Below are positions 32,117-43,390 of a DNA stretch of 64,000 nucleotides, piece by piece (the stretch's first letter is position 1; the number at the start of each line of letters is the position of its first letter). The stretch spans positions 176,037 to 240,036 of the forward strand of contig JALMQS010000270.1 of the NCBI GenBank assembly GCA_024734495.1, written 5' to 3'. Under the pieces are notes generated by a model. The model did not search any database. It was not told the DNA's origin and saw only the letters and a program-made list of their open reading frames with translations. Position numbers and translations under genes: made by a program. The DNA comes from Forficula auricularia (Eukaryota > Arthropoda > Insecta > Dermaptera > Forficulidae).

Positions 32117-32172
32117 GTCTGTTTATTTGCATCAAGCAGAAAACAACCTATTTGTTTCTCTTTATAATTCTT
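32117..32172 (+). repeat. Fragment of a fold-back element arm
   Basis: TTTATTTGCATCAAGCAGA followed by AACAACCTATTTGTTTCTCT matches the outer end of the right arm at 36350-36393, so it is a truncated end of that Penelope-like fold-back family. Confidence 0.55.
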
Positions 32173-32183
32173 TATTAGCTATT

Positions 32184-33028
32184 TTACTTTACCATACGGG
32201 GTATGGTATGGTCAGTATTGTAATCGTGCATGAAAAAAGTGTTGTTTTTTTGCTTCTTATTTTCCAAATATCTCAAAAACGGCTGAAACTATTTTGATTA
32301 AAAAAATTGGGCGAAATCATGGCATTCGGTCTACATAAAAGCCCTAATAAGTCAACATCGAAAAAAATTATATTTTTCGAGATAATAACTGTTTTGTCAA
32401 AATGTCTGTTAGTCCGTTAGGTTGTTATTCTGTTAGTCTGTTAGTTAATCTGTGCATTGCCAAATTTTGTGGACGAGTTAGCTCAAAAACTAGGGGTGAA
32501 TATCAAAACCAAAGTTCACACTTAGTTTTGTTGCATTGAGATTAAAAGCTGATAAGATTTTGGTGCATATCAATCCAAAATTGAAGGGGGTTGAAAATTA
32601 AAATGATAATATTTTCAAACTAGAAAAACAAGAAAAATGAAATATACTATAAAATGAACCTATAATAACGAAAATATATTTTTTAGGAGGGGGGGTCAAA
32701 AAATAAAAATCTAGGCAATTTGAGCAAACTCAACCAAAATTTGTATACACAATCAGAGGGCCCCCAGAACAATAAAAAAAACAAAAAACAAACCGCCCAA
32801 AATGGGGGGGGGGGGAGCGGAGGTCAAAAATGAAAATTTAGGCCCTTGGACCAAACTCAACCAAATTTTGTATACATAATCAGTGGTCTACCAGTAGACT
32901 AAAAATGCAAAAACTAACCGCCCAAATTGGAAGGTTTAGAGTCAAAAAATTAAAATCTAGGCCCTTGTACCAAACTCAACCAGAAGTGAATGGTAAAGTC
33001 AAGTGAATGGCCACATCAGAACGTCTCA
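32184..33028 (-). mobile_element. Family P element, copy 5
   Basis: Left end ACTTTACCATACGGGGTATG (inverted orientation) and right end GGCCACATCAGAACGTCTC. About three C-tract units are present, including a G run of about 12 at 32805-32816. Confidence 0.7.
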
Positions 33029-34068
33029 ATTTATTTCTATACATCATACAATAAAAGAAATATATGAATATTTCAGACTTTTATTTTTCATTTACCTTGG
33101 GCTACCCTTCTATTCTAAGTTTCCAATTAATAAAAATATTTTCTATATTTTTCGAAAGTGTTGGTTGGGGTAACATAAATGCCGGAGCTTCTAAATTATA
33201 TCAATCAATATCAAGATAAAAGCACACTGTATTTCCGCAGTTTATTGATAGATTTTTAGAAATTTTTGAGGCATTTCCTCATTTCCTGTACTCGGTCTGA
33301 TTGAATAATGGATTATTGATAATCAATATTTCACCGGGTTGAATTGAAGAGGTTAAAAGGAAAATTAAATAAATTAATAAATAAAAACTTAATAAGAGAG
33401 TTATACTATTCTGTCTATAAAAAACATAATTATAAAATATATTTTTTTTTAATTTGGAAAGAGTAAATCGAATTTTTTAAATGAATGTTTAATTTTTATC
33501 CCGATTTCCCTTTCACCCCCCCCCTCCACCCTCCCCACATAGAGAAAATCCGATATCTCTTTTATTCTTAATTGAAAGTGAAAAATTTTCTTATTCACTT
33601 TGATTAAATTTATATATATATATATATAGAATTAAATACTTTTTTATGATGGCATCGAAAACGAATCCATTTGGCCAGTTTTTACTTTTTCGAACAATAA
33701 AAATTGAAAATTTTATATAAGAATGAGTTCTGAAAAGTTAAATACATATAGATTCTTTATAAATAAAATTATATAAAATAAATATGAAGTTGAATTTACC
33801 TTTAAAGTGCTGCTGTTGAGCGTAGATCCTGCCTCCTCGTCACCAACTGAAAATAAAAATATATTAATAAATAAATTCTCGTTAGCTGATAATGCCCTGG
33901 CCCAATTCGCCGAAACATTTCGATAAATAGAAATATTCAAAACATAATCAAATGCTCTTTAAAATACATAATCTTTTCTAGCTATTTTTTATTTTATTAT
34001 TTGTAATAAACGAGACTATTATTATATGCATGGGTCAATTTCTCTATAGACATGTAGATACTTATCTA
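33029..34068. other. Unassigned AT-rich sequence with a Penelope-like motif
   Basis: 33885-33925 reads CTGATAATGCCC, TGGCCCAATTC, GCCGAAACATTTCGATAAAT, a degraded CTGATGATGCC...GGCGAAAC core. The 75-codon minus-strand frame there (33713-33940) is not recognised. Confidence 0.35.
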
Positions 34069-35341
34069 AAAGGTCATTCAATAAATCAGCCTACTGACTA
34101 TAAGTAAGAAAAAAACGAAATTTTGACAAAACTCGATTTTATTATTCAATAGTTGCCTTCGAGGGAGATACAACGCGTATAGCTATTTTCAAAATTTTCG
34201 ATTCCACTTTTATAGTACGATTTCTCTTTCTCGTCAAAATAGGCCTCAGTTTCAGCGATTACTTCATCATTGGACTTAAATTTCTTTCCAGCAAGCATTC
34301 TCTTGAGATCTGAAATCATAAAAAAGTGGCTGGGGCTAAATCTGGAGAATATGATAGGTGGGTAAGCAATTTGAAGTCCAATTCATTCAATTTTGTCATC
34401 ATTTTCATCGATCTGTGACACGGTGCATTGTCTTGGTGAAACAACACTTTTCTTTTTCAAATGTGGCCGTTTCTTTGCGATTTCAGCCTTCAATCAATCC
34501 AAAAGTGCACAACAATAGTCGCTGTTGATGGTGGTTCCTTTTTGGAGATAGTCAATGAATATTATTCCATTCGCATCGCAAAATACAGACGCCATCACTT
34601 TACCGGCCGACTATTGCATCTTTGCTCGCTTTGGATTCGGTTCTTCGACTGCTGTCCACTCAGCTGACTGTCTTTTGGATTCTGGTGTGTAATAGTGAAG
34701 CCATGTCTCATCCATTGTCACATATCGACGATAGAATTCCATTTTATTGCGGTTTAACAGCGCCAAACACTCCTCTGAAGCATCGATTCGTTGTTGTTTT
34801 TGGTCGACTGTGAGCTCACGCGGCACCCACTTTGCACAGAGCTTTCGCATACCCAAATGTTCCTGTAAAATGGTAAAATCACTACCATCTGATATCTTTA
34901 CAGCTAGCTCGTGCACCTTTAATTTGCGATCGTTCATAACCAATTTGTGATTTTTTGTTTTCTGGAATAACAGCCTCATTTGGGCGTCCACTGCGCTCTG
35001 CATCATTTGTGCTGGTACGACCACGTTTAAATTCAGCAATCCACTTCTCTACCATTTGTCTCGATGGAGCAGAGTTCGGATAATGTTTATCAAGACAATG
35101 TTTGGTTTCCACTGTATTTTTTTCATCAAAAATGAATGCTTTATTAAAACTCGAAATTCACTTTTTTCCAGTTTTTTTCAATAACAAAAGTTGCTTCACA
35201 CAAAATGCTATAACTCACGAATCCATAGTCAGATTGCTGTCAAATACACGTATTGTTTGAAGGTTAGTACTAAATAAAAATCATATGGAAAAATTCTAGT
35301 AACGCCATCTTTGTGTCATCCTATGGACTTTTTGAATGGAC
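34069..35341 (-). mobile_element. mariner-type transposon, about 1.27 kb
   Basis: The left end AAAGGTCATTCAATAAATCA follows TA (34067-34068). The right end, read inward, is GTCCATTCAAAAAGTCCATA and precedes TA (35342-35343). Imperfect inverted ends and TA flanks with a length near 1.3 kb fit mariner. A diverged, internally deleted relative lies at 52820-53728. Confidence 0.85.
34146..35165 (-). pseudogene. mariner transposase, inactive (DD34D type)
   Basis: The minus-strand remnants run in order: a helix-turn-helix segment with DEKNTVETKHCLDKHYPNS, then MVEKWIAEFKRGRTSTNDAE, WVPRELTVDQKQQRIDASEE, YVTMDETWLHYYTPESKRQS (first catalytic D), FIDYLQKGTTINSDY, an HQDNAPCH motif (second D), and SDLKRMLAGKKF to a stop at 34146. 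The family signature is clear. At least two frameshifts and an in-frame TGA (LD*LKAEIAKKRPHLKKK) interrupt it. The third catalytic D, normally in PSDYYLF, is replaced by H (PSHFFMI, near 34336-34341), so it would be inactive even without the frame breaks. A 142-codon open stretch (34611-35039) is its longest intact part. Confidence 0.9.
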
Positions 35342-35882
35342 TATTATAGATAGACTCGAGTAAGTATATTTCTTAACTTTAATTATATGAAGATTAGTAG
35401 GAATGTAGATAAAATAATTATTTAAAAAAAAAAAAATCAAAGTTTAAAGTCGAATCGATTTATTTCGGCTTCTTTACGTTGTATAAATTTTATTCCAATT
35501 TAAATTAAAGAATGGAAGTTGATTAGGCGATTAGCATAAAGAAATCGGAAAATAATAAATAGTTTAAGAACCGCTGAGCTTGAAGATAATCGCTCGATTT
35601 TTTCATTAGAATCTAATCGAGAAAAATGACTAAAAAGAGCTCGGATAGAATGATCTTTCTTCATTTAGACCTAATCCATTGCAAGGATGCCAAATACAAA
35701 GCCAGACCTGATTCAGTTTAGTAAAGATTAATTTATTAATTTCTATTATTTTAGGAATGGCCTTTTGACTCTAGGTAAGAAAATATAAAATCGAAATTAA
35801 TATCAGATTTAGATACATATTTATCATTTAAAAATATTAATTCACCTTGAAAAAGTTTTTGTTTTTTTCTCAAATTTCTAAT
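35342..35882. other. Unassigned AT-rich sequence
   Basis: Includes an A run near 35423-35433. No gene recognised. Confidence 0.4.
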
Positions 35883-36409
35883 GAATATGTAGTAATTGAA
35901 AAGTTTTTGTTTTGCCGAGAGTAGCAGAGTTGTTGATTCACAAAGAGAAACAAAGAGGTTGTCCTCTGCTTGATGCAAATAAACATACACACATATATAT
36001 ATCGAGATGATATATCTGTATATATATTATTTATTTGTTTGAGACTATAGTTTCGAAGACTTGGTCTTCATCATCAGTCTTTCTTCAATTATAAATGTTT
36101 TTCATGGAGTCAATAACATATGGATATTGAAAACTTGGTGTTCTTTCGTCACTGCTGGAGGGCTAGGAACTAATAAAGACATTCTATTTGGGCTCACATT
36201 CAAATATAACAATATGTTTCCCTTTCTCCTTTCTCCTTAGAAAGGCTGACAAAAAGAATGATGATGAAGAGCAAGTCTTCGAAACTATAGTCTCAAACAA
36301 ATAAATAATATATATACAGATATATCATCTCGATATATATATGTGTGTATGTTTATTTGCATCAAGCAGAGGACAACCTCTATGTTTCTCTTTGTGAATA
36401 TGTAGTAAT
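35883..36409. mobile_element. Penelope-like fold-back insertion with 14-bp target duplication
   Basis: GAATATGTAGTAAT occurs at 35883-35896 and 36396-36409 as an exact direct repeat around the insert. The insert starts with about 40 unpaired bases (35897-35936). Then come mirrored arms (35937-36087 and 36247-36397, near 150 bp). The left arm holds, on the minus strand (36077-36050), CTGATGATGAAGAC, CAA, GTCTTCGAAAC; the right arm holds the related form on the plus strand (36257-36285). Long, variable target duplications and inverted dimers are known for Penelope-like elements; no coding region is present. Confidence 0.6.
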
Positions 36410-36599
36410 CTCTATTTTTAAAATTTGTATTTATTTATTTTATAATTAATTTATCATTTCTTTTTAAAACAATTATTTTTCCAAATTCTATTGATAAAAA
36501 AGAATTTCTCGAGAGAAGATTGGATTTTTAATAAACGTTTTGTTTATGTAAAATAATTGTATTTATTTTTAATACGAAAAACAATTGATAAATTATTTC
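36410..36599. other. AT-rich spacer
   Basis: No feature recognised. Confidence 0.35.
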
Positions 36600-37246
36600 A
36601 ATATACCACAATACTAGAAATAATTAAAATCCCTTCGAAATTCAAATTTTTATTTTCTAAAAAAATCTGATGATAAGGGGTAACCCTTATCAACTTTCAC
36701 ATAAAATTATAGGGTAAAAAAAAAATTCGATAAATTTTTTTTATGAAATTATAATTTCCTATATCTTTATAAAATACTCTACCAAAAATAAGTATAATCC
36801 CTTCGAAATTCAAATATTTATTTTTAAAAAAAATTGGAAATCTGATGATAAGAATCCCTTATCAACATTCACATAAAATTCAAGGGTAAAAAAAGAAACT
36901 TTTTTTCGAGATTTTTTGATGAAATTATAATTTCCTATATATATTTATAAAATATTCTACCAGAAATAAGTATAATCCCTTCGAAATTCAAATATTTATT
37001 TTCTAAAAGAATTGGAGATCTGATGATAAGGGGGACCCTTATCAACTTTCAACTTTCATATAAGGGTACAAAAAGAAACTTTTTTCGAGTTTCTTTGACG
37101 AAATTATAATTTCCTATATCTTTATAAAATACTCTACTAGAAATGTGTATAATCCCTTCAAAATTCAAATATTTATTTTCTAAAAAAATTGATTGTAATC
37201 TGATGATAAGTGGGGTCTCCATAAAAATTTTCTGGCTACGCCACTG
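36600..37246. repeat. Tandem array (about 168-178-bp unit) ending in a hAT-type terminus
   Basis: CCCTTCGAAA-like landmarks at 36631, 36799, 36977 and 37154 give spacings of 168, 178 and 177. Units contain TTTATTTTCTAAAAAAATTG and TCTGATGATAAGGGG. The array ends with AAAATTTTCTGGCTACGCCACTG (37224-37246), given as TCTGGCTACGCCACTG, a classical hAT right end. The 27.5-kb array begins with a hAT left end, so the tandem unit appears to be internal to a hAT-type element. Confidence 0.7.
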
Positions 37247-38039
37247 ACTCTGCAGGCCTATATATATGTTTTATTTTCATCAATTAGAGACACTCTCTTT
37301 GATCTCTCCTTTTGAGTGTTGTTTGTTCATTTATTTTTTTATAAAAGATTATCGTTTATAAACAAATTCAAAAGACACAGGGTGTAATAAAAATGTGGGT
37401 CGCTAATTCATTAGTGTATTCTACTCATAGAAAGCTGTCTAGCGTAAAGAAAAGCTTATATTAATAATTAACAAGCGGAATAAAGGATGCTCGGAGGAAG
37501 TATAACTTCACGGGGCGTCCAGTGAATGAGAATATGAACTTTCTTTATTTATTTATCCATCTTTCCAAATGCTATAAAGAACCGAGTTATATTGAATTAA
37601 AGTATAGCAAAATAAATAATGAAATCCTCACTCTAAAAGTGTGACCCATATTAAATCTAGGGACGAATTCGAATCAAGCTTAGAAGTGAAACTAGATTGT
37701 GCGTAAAATAGCGTCTGGACTTGAAAATTAGGCGGGATTGATTTCACTTAATTTTTATTTTTACTCGGTACGTCCGGCAGATGCCAGTATATCTTAATAT
37801 TGAAAACACTCAAAAATTTTATGCTCATGATTAAAAATGTTCTGAAAAAGTAGAAAAAAATCATTTTCTACCATGAATTTATTTCTGTCTGTGTGTCTGG
37901 ATTCAGATCCCCACGATAATACAAGAACGAAAGTCATAGAAAGATTGTTCTCATGCTAAAATATGTTGTATTTCTAATGTTGAAAACTGAATAGATTTTG
38001 GACTTTCTAGCTTTAGAATTTCTAATTTAGAAATACAGA
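37247..38039. other. Unassigned sequence
   Basis: No gene recognised. Not clearly repeated in the window. Confidence 0.4.
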
Positions 38040-38369
38040 AAACATAATTTCAATAGTTTTTAAGGAATTTGGTGTTGGTACCAGTGAGCTTGTTTTTAAA
38101 ATTATTTGATAAAAAATACTTGGTAGTTTTCCATTCAAGATATAAAAAATAAAACGAATTTATTTTTGGAGAATCTTTAATCTCGATATATATCTTTCGG
38201 TGTGACTAACCACATCTTCAGGAGAAACAAAAAGTCATATAATATATATATATATATATACTATATATCGAGATTGAATTTTCTCCAAAAAATAAATTCG
38301 TTTTATTTTTTATATCTTAATATGAAATCTACAAGTATTTTTTATCAAATAATTTTAAACATAATTTCA
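38040..38369. mobile_element. Penelope-like fold-back insertion with 13-bp target duplication
   Basis: AAACATAATTTCA occurs exactly at 38040-38052 and 38357-38369. The insert (38053-38356) starts with about 42 unpaired bases, followed by mirrored arms (38095-38189 and 38264-38356) that share AAATAAATTCGTTTTATTTT. Between them the minus strand (38221-38194) reads CTGAAGATGTGG, TTAGTC, ACACCGAAAG, a CTGANGA-hairpin-GAAA core. The layout equals that of 35883-36409 although the sequences differ. Confidence 0.6.
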
Positions 38370-38392
38370 TTTAAGATGTTGTAATCTATCTA

Positions 38393-39762
38393 TCTACTCT
38401 TATTAAACGAGCAAAAATTTGTATATATATATATTTATTTATATATTTATTGGATAAAAATACTTGGTAGGTTTCACATTAACCGGCGTACCGAATAAAA
38501 ATTTTAAAAAATGTTTCACCAAGTATCAACATCAAATTACTTAAAACCTATTTATATATTTGTTTGTATATTTGTATTTTAGTTCTATTTTGAAAAACGG
38601 CTCTACCGATTTTGATAAAACCAACTCTATTAACAACTTTTAAGGATGAGAAAACGATCTGGCTAGGTCTGGACCTCGACAAATTTCATCTTAATTGATC
38701 TTTTCTTAATTAAATTAATTATTTATAGATGAAAATCTCAATAAAAAAGTTTGTTTACATTTTTTACAATTATCTTTTATTTATTAATTGTATTTTTAAT
38801 TTTAAAACCCACGAATACTTTATACCGAATATTGTATATATTGAATTTGTCAATTCAATTGATTAAAATGGATTGGGAGAGAATAATGGAATTAAAATAA
38901 TTACTACGGAAAAGGGGTTTTCATTTAATTAGTTTTCCTCTTATAAAAGCAAGGACTAAAAGATGATCAAGGACATGGTGGAAGTAATCACAGAATTGAA
39001 GCTAAAATACAAATATACGTTAAAATAATTGGTTTAATAAAAGTTATAAATATCAATTGATTAAAATCAGATCAAGGTGAATAGAGGTGAATGAAATAAA
39101 TATATCGGAAAAGAGGTTTTTTATTTAATTAGATTTTTCCTTTTATTAAAAACAAAGGACTAAAAAGATGATCAAAGGACAGTCGATGATGGGGAAGTTA
39201 TCTCCGTAGTCTTAGCTCAAATACAATGTATACATTAATTCAGTGTAAAATAATTGGTTCAATTGATTAAAATTCCTCGTATTAAAAAACAAGGCCTAAA
39301 AATATTCTCCGCAAGCTAGAAGATCAAGTACAATCGATGGTGGAAAGTAATCTCGAAAGTCGAAGCCTCAAATAAATGTATACATTATTTCATATAAAAA
39401 TTATTCAATAAAATTATTATTTATTATTTATTTAATTGATTAAAATACTCAAAAATTGTGATTTAATTGAAAATAATATTAGTAAATTTAGTTAAATACC
39501 TATAATAGACATAATCTCTGGATCACTAGAAAGCTAAAAAGCTAAAAACTGCATGCGAGGTGAGATGGATATACGATGATGTAGAGGTGGAATTTGATTC
39601 TAGTGGATCCGAGCATCAAGCGAGTATGGAGTTCCAGGCGGTAGAGTGGGGGTAGGGGCAGGTGCGTGGTTTCAGTGAGGGAGTTGAGAGAGTGTACTGA
39701 CTATATATCTGTATGTATTTTTATTTGCTTACAGTTCATCGCTCGGTGGCTCCAGGTACTAA
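38393..39762 (+). mobile_element. Helitron-like family A, longest copy
   Basis: 5' end TCTACTCTTATTAAACGAGC, then CTACCGATTTTGATAAAACC, three or four copies of the AAGGACTAAAAGATGATCAA block (38944, about 39143, about 39290), a weaker G-rich tract (39550-39690), the hairpin region 39732-39748 (ATCGCTCGGT) and GGTACT at 39755-39760, followed by AA. The multiplied internal block explains its extra length. Confidence 0.65.
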
Positions 39763-41184
39763 TAGTATAAATGAGTATTTTTATGTTGAAGTGTATTGTA
39801 TAATTTCTTTTCTCAGAGGATCTCTAGCTTATATAAATTTTCTCTTTTTTTTTTGTAATTTAATAAATATGCTTTAGTGAACAGTCATACTGACTTTAAG
39901 TCTATGTAGGAAAACTGATTCAAGAAGTTGGTTGAAAGCATTCACATTTCTCTTCCTTTAGAACAAAAGCTCTGCTTACCTGAGGCACTGAAGCTTCATA
40001 CTGTTAAGAAGTTTTGTCAATTTCTGTTCTTCTAAATGGCCTTACTTTGGCCCCATCAATGATTTACTTTTTTATGAATTTGGACCATTGAAATTTAAGG
40101 TCAAGAAACTTATAACTATGAAAAAATTTATGCAAAATATATTTCTATGTAGAAAAAATGATAGTCAATAAAAATTAGAGCTTTGATGTCCAGAGTCCTT
40201 TGAATATTATTGTACTAATTGCAGGCTTTAATAATTTTTATTTCCATGTCCTTGCAACAATCTTCTTCTTCTCTTCTTCTTTGATTCTATTTTTGTTTCA
40301 GTCTCCTGTTTCAGTACTTTGATCTTAAAACTTCTCGGCAACTCGAGGCATGATTTTCAAATAATCAGTCAAAAGCAGCTCCTTGCCAGGGAGCCAGGAG
40401 GACTCTGTCGCTGAGAACTAGCCTCGTTGGGTCCTTGGCCGATGCCATCAGCTTGTTGCAACACTCACTCAGCATCACCCGCCAATCTCTCTATCTTTCT
40501 CGTTTCAGAGGCGAACTCATGGTGTTGCTTAGCATTTCATGCATAGGCAGTATCAGGTATTTGTTTCACTCAGAATCAGTTTAAGAAGGCTAGGCAGGAC
40601 CTGTCAGCTGTTATAGTCATCGTCACTACTTGGCAGAGTCAAAGGGAAGTCACCAATGATGAAATAGTGAGAGGCTCACAGAGGCTAGTGTGTCTCTTCG
40701 ACACCTGCATCCAGGATGTCTAAGAGTCTACAAGGAGCCGTGTGCACTGCACTTTCAGTATATCTCTCAATGATGCTAAGAACAAAAATAGAGCAAAAGA
40801 AATTTTTAAAGTGATGATGAAGAACTGGCATTTATTTGTTATTTTTATTGTGTTCGAGGCTAGAAAATTAAAACAAAACGAGTATTAATTCAGGAGACTG
40901 AAAAGAGATTTTCATCCATAGACCAAAGGATCTTGGCCAGGATTCTAATTTGGGATCTTCACTTCGCATAGCCTCTTAAGTACATATAGCGATTGATTTC
41001 AGCTCTTCTCTGGTGATAAATTGAGCGTTTGGAAATACTAGTTGTAACTAATAGTTCGGCCACTAAGGCTGCAAAAGCGAACAGGAAAGAAGATTAAACA
41101 GATTCATTAAAGCCGATTGACGAAATTTCCTATGAAACCATTCATTATTGGCCAACAGGTTAAGGGATGAGTTACTGAAGGATA
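39763..41184. other. Start of a long non-repetitive stretch
   Basis: From here to about 46.2 kb none of the repeat families of the left half is recognised, and the composition is less AT-extreme. Short frames only. 40250-40760 contains CT-rich and more complex sequence without an identifiable exon. Confidence 0.35.
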
Positions 41185-41262
41185 GGGCTTCAAGGCTCTT
41201 ATAGAGCATCATGTTCGTGCACCTTGGAGCTCCAGGTTCGAATCCAGCTGAGTCACTTCTTG
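41185..41262 (+). mobile_element. tRNA-like (SINE-type) sequence
   Basis: GGTTCGAATCC at 41235-41245 is an exact B box and lies about 45 bp after an A-box-like GGGCTTCAAGG. The region TAGAGCATCATGTTCGTGCA occupies the anticodon-arm position. Acceptor pairing is poor, so it is taken as a tRNA-derived repeat, not a tRNA gene. Confidence 0.4.
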
Positions 41263-41330
41263 TTCTCTAAGCAAAAATATCTTTTCTTCAGTTCCTCTAA
41301 TTTAATTCAATTGTAATCTTGTCTTTTCAG

Positions 41331-41385
41331 TGCAGCTCGTTGATTCACTTTGAGGATAAAGAAAAACTGTTTCAAGCACTTCAAG
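41331..41385 (+). other. Exon-like short segment (unrecognised)
   Basis: A pyrimidine-rich run ending in AG (TCTTGTCTTTTCAG to 41330) precedes 55 bp that can read CSSLIHFEDKEKLFQALQ and end at GTTTGT. The splice-like borders are the only evidence; no family is recognised and the frame stays open past the donor to 41522. Confidence 0.12.
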
Positions 41386-43259
41386 GTTTGTATCAAGTCA
41401 GGGTGAAACTGTTCGAGATATCATTTAAAATAAGCTCTTTCTATGTCCATTTGGTTTATGTGTCTGCCGAACCGAGGTGTGTCCAGCAGATGTTGGATCC
41501 AATTTTTTCGAAAATGCTTTAGTGAGAGAAAGTTTGCCTATCTTTAACAACAAGAAAGAAAAGTCCTCTGAAAAAATCATTGATTTGGTTCATTAGGCAT
41601 CGTCATCGCATCAGTTCTTGAAACTTCTCTTTATTAAGGGGGTTTTTTTACTTGGCTGTAGTACATTTCATAACATTTGGAGGTTTGGAAACAAGAACGT
41701 TTAGCTTCAATTTTCTTCTATTCGTTGTTCATTCCACTAACGTTTCGACTGACATGGATTACTTTTATCTTCAGTGCAGGGATTCTGATCATGTTATGTA
41801 TATAGCTTTTGATACACCTTGACAGTGTAGTTCGAGTCATATACCAGCTTCATAAATAGGATATATGCAAAACTTATAAGAAAATTTGCAAAAATCCGAT
41901 GCTTTTAAGTTGTTTTATTAGTTGAACAATTTTTGAAATAACCACCTCTAGTCAGTTTTTCTGGTTTGTTTACTATGGTTTAAATGAACCTTCAATAAAT
42001 TTAAATTCTGATCAATAATCCTTCTTTTAGGATCCAGCTGTCAACATCTTGAAAAATTCTATTATTTGGGTTGGCTTACTAAAAAAGTATTTAAGTCATT
42101 TTTGATTTTGAGTCGAATTTTTCCGTTTTCAAAGCTGGGTTGTCATCGTGATTAAACATCAAAAATGGTCTAAATGGCTGGTTTAATTCCTCAAGTTTTT
42201 AAATAAGAGATCGTGCTAAGCATTTTGAATTTTTAAGGTCCAGTTATCCTCCACTGTCTTAGCAATGGTTTGCAATAAAAGCCGAAACGTCACCAATCAG
42301 ATACTTAGAATTGTTTATTCCTCAAGTGTCTAGGTGAAGAATCCATCAGCATGTTTTGATTTTCAGCTTGATTTCTCCTCTGTCTTAAGCGATTTGTTAC
42401 TAATAACGCGAACGTTTAAGATCAATGTGTAATTCCGGTTCTTCCTCAACGTGTCAGATGAAATCGATTTACTATTTTGAATTGCAGTCTGCATATCATT
42501 CTACAATAACATACAAGTGATATCTGATTAGTAGTCGAAGAATACTTATATTAATATATTCAAATGACTGTCGGATGCAAGTTTGCTGTACGATCGTTCA
42601 AAGATTTTTTGATCAAAGTATGTGTTTAATAATTCCGTTGCCTTGTTTTTTCCATTATACGTTTTATTTACATGCCCAAAGTGTGTGGCCATTTTCTGAG
42701 TGTGCACTTCTCTTTTTTATGTTTTATAGTAGCCATCCATCGTTCAAATACAATTAAAGTCTAAAAACAAAAATGCTATTATTGCAAATTTCTCGTTGTA
42801 ATTACAGTGTACATTTTTCTGCACAGAGATGAATTTAAGTTCTTTGTTAAACTTTACTTCAATAGTGACTTCGTGTGCTTGTTTGCCGTTCATCCTCCTT
42901 TACCGTTGGCTTTGACTCTTCTTAGCAAAGTTCACCTTCAGTTCGCTTCCAGTGCTGATATAACGAAAGAAAAATGCCCGCTTGTATGCTGGATATCTAG
43001 CAAATCCAAGAGTTTAACAAAGAAGTGGTTTCAAGTAAATGAGGTGAAGTCAAACTCAGATTTTCCTGAGACAAGCTGAGATAAAAATCAAGTTTCTCTC
43101 AGTGATACGGTGGTTTTCCATTTTAAGAAAGGGGAAAACTGCTACGATTTTTCACAAGCTTCTGGCATTAACCTCATTGTGACTCTGGTGCATATGTCCA
43201 TTTAAGATGAAGCTTTTGTTTGCATTGTGCCAATTTAATCTGGTTTCCATCTTATGTAG
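41386..43259. other. Non-repetitive sequence with Penelope-like motifs
   Basis: 41741-41774 on the minus strand reads CTGAAGATAAAAG...GTCGAAACG. 42270-42293 has AATAAAAGCCGAAACGTCAC. These are isolated motif-level matches. Frames of 60-90 codons (42575-42757, 42807-43079) are not recognised. Confidence 0.3.
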
Positions 43260-43390
43260 GTGGGTCTTTTATGGCGAAAGCGGTATGCTCCTTCATGGTC
43301 AAAATGGCGAAAAATCGGAAAAAATTGCAAGGTTTGGGATATTCTCTGTGATCCAGGGGCTGTTTTTATTGACGGAGCGCTTAGTACCAG
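43260..43390 (+). other. Exon-like segment (unrecognised)
   Basis: Preceded by TCTTATGTAG and followed by GTTTAC, 43260-43390 can read GLLWRKRYAPSWSKWRKIG and CDPGAVFIDGALST. However, a second plus frame (43207-43413) and a minus frame (43235-43432) are also open here, so the openness reflects composition. No homologous family is recognised. Confidence 0.12.

Noticed and set aside
36040..36300. Rho-independent type terminator
   Set aside because: The hairpins followed by T-rich sequence are arms of a fold-back transposon in a eukaryotic context.
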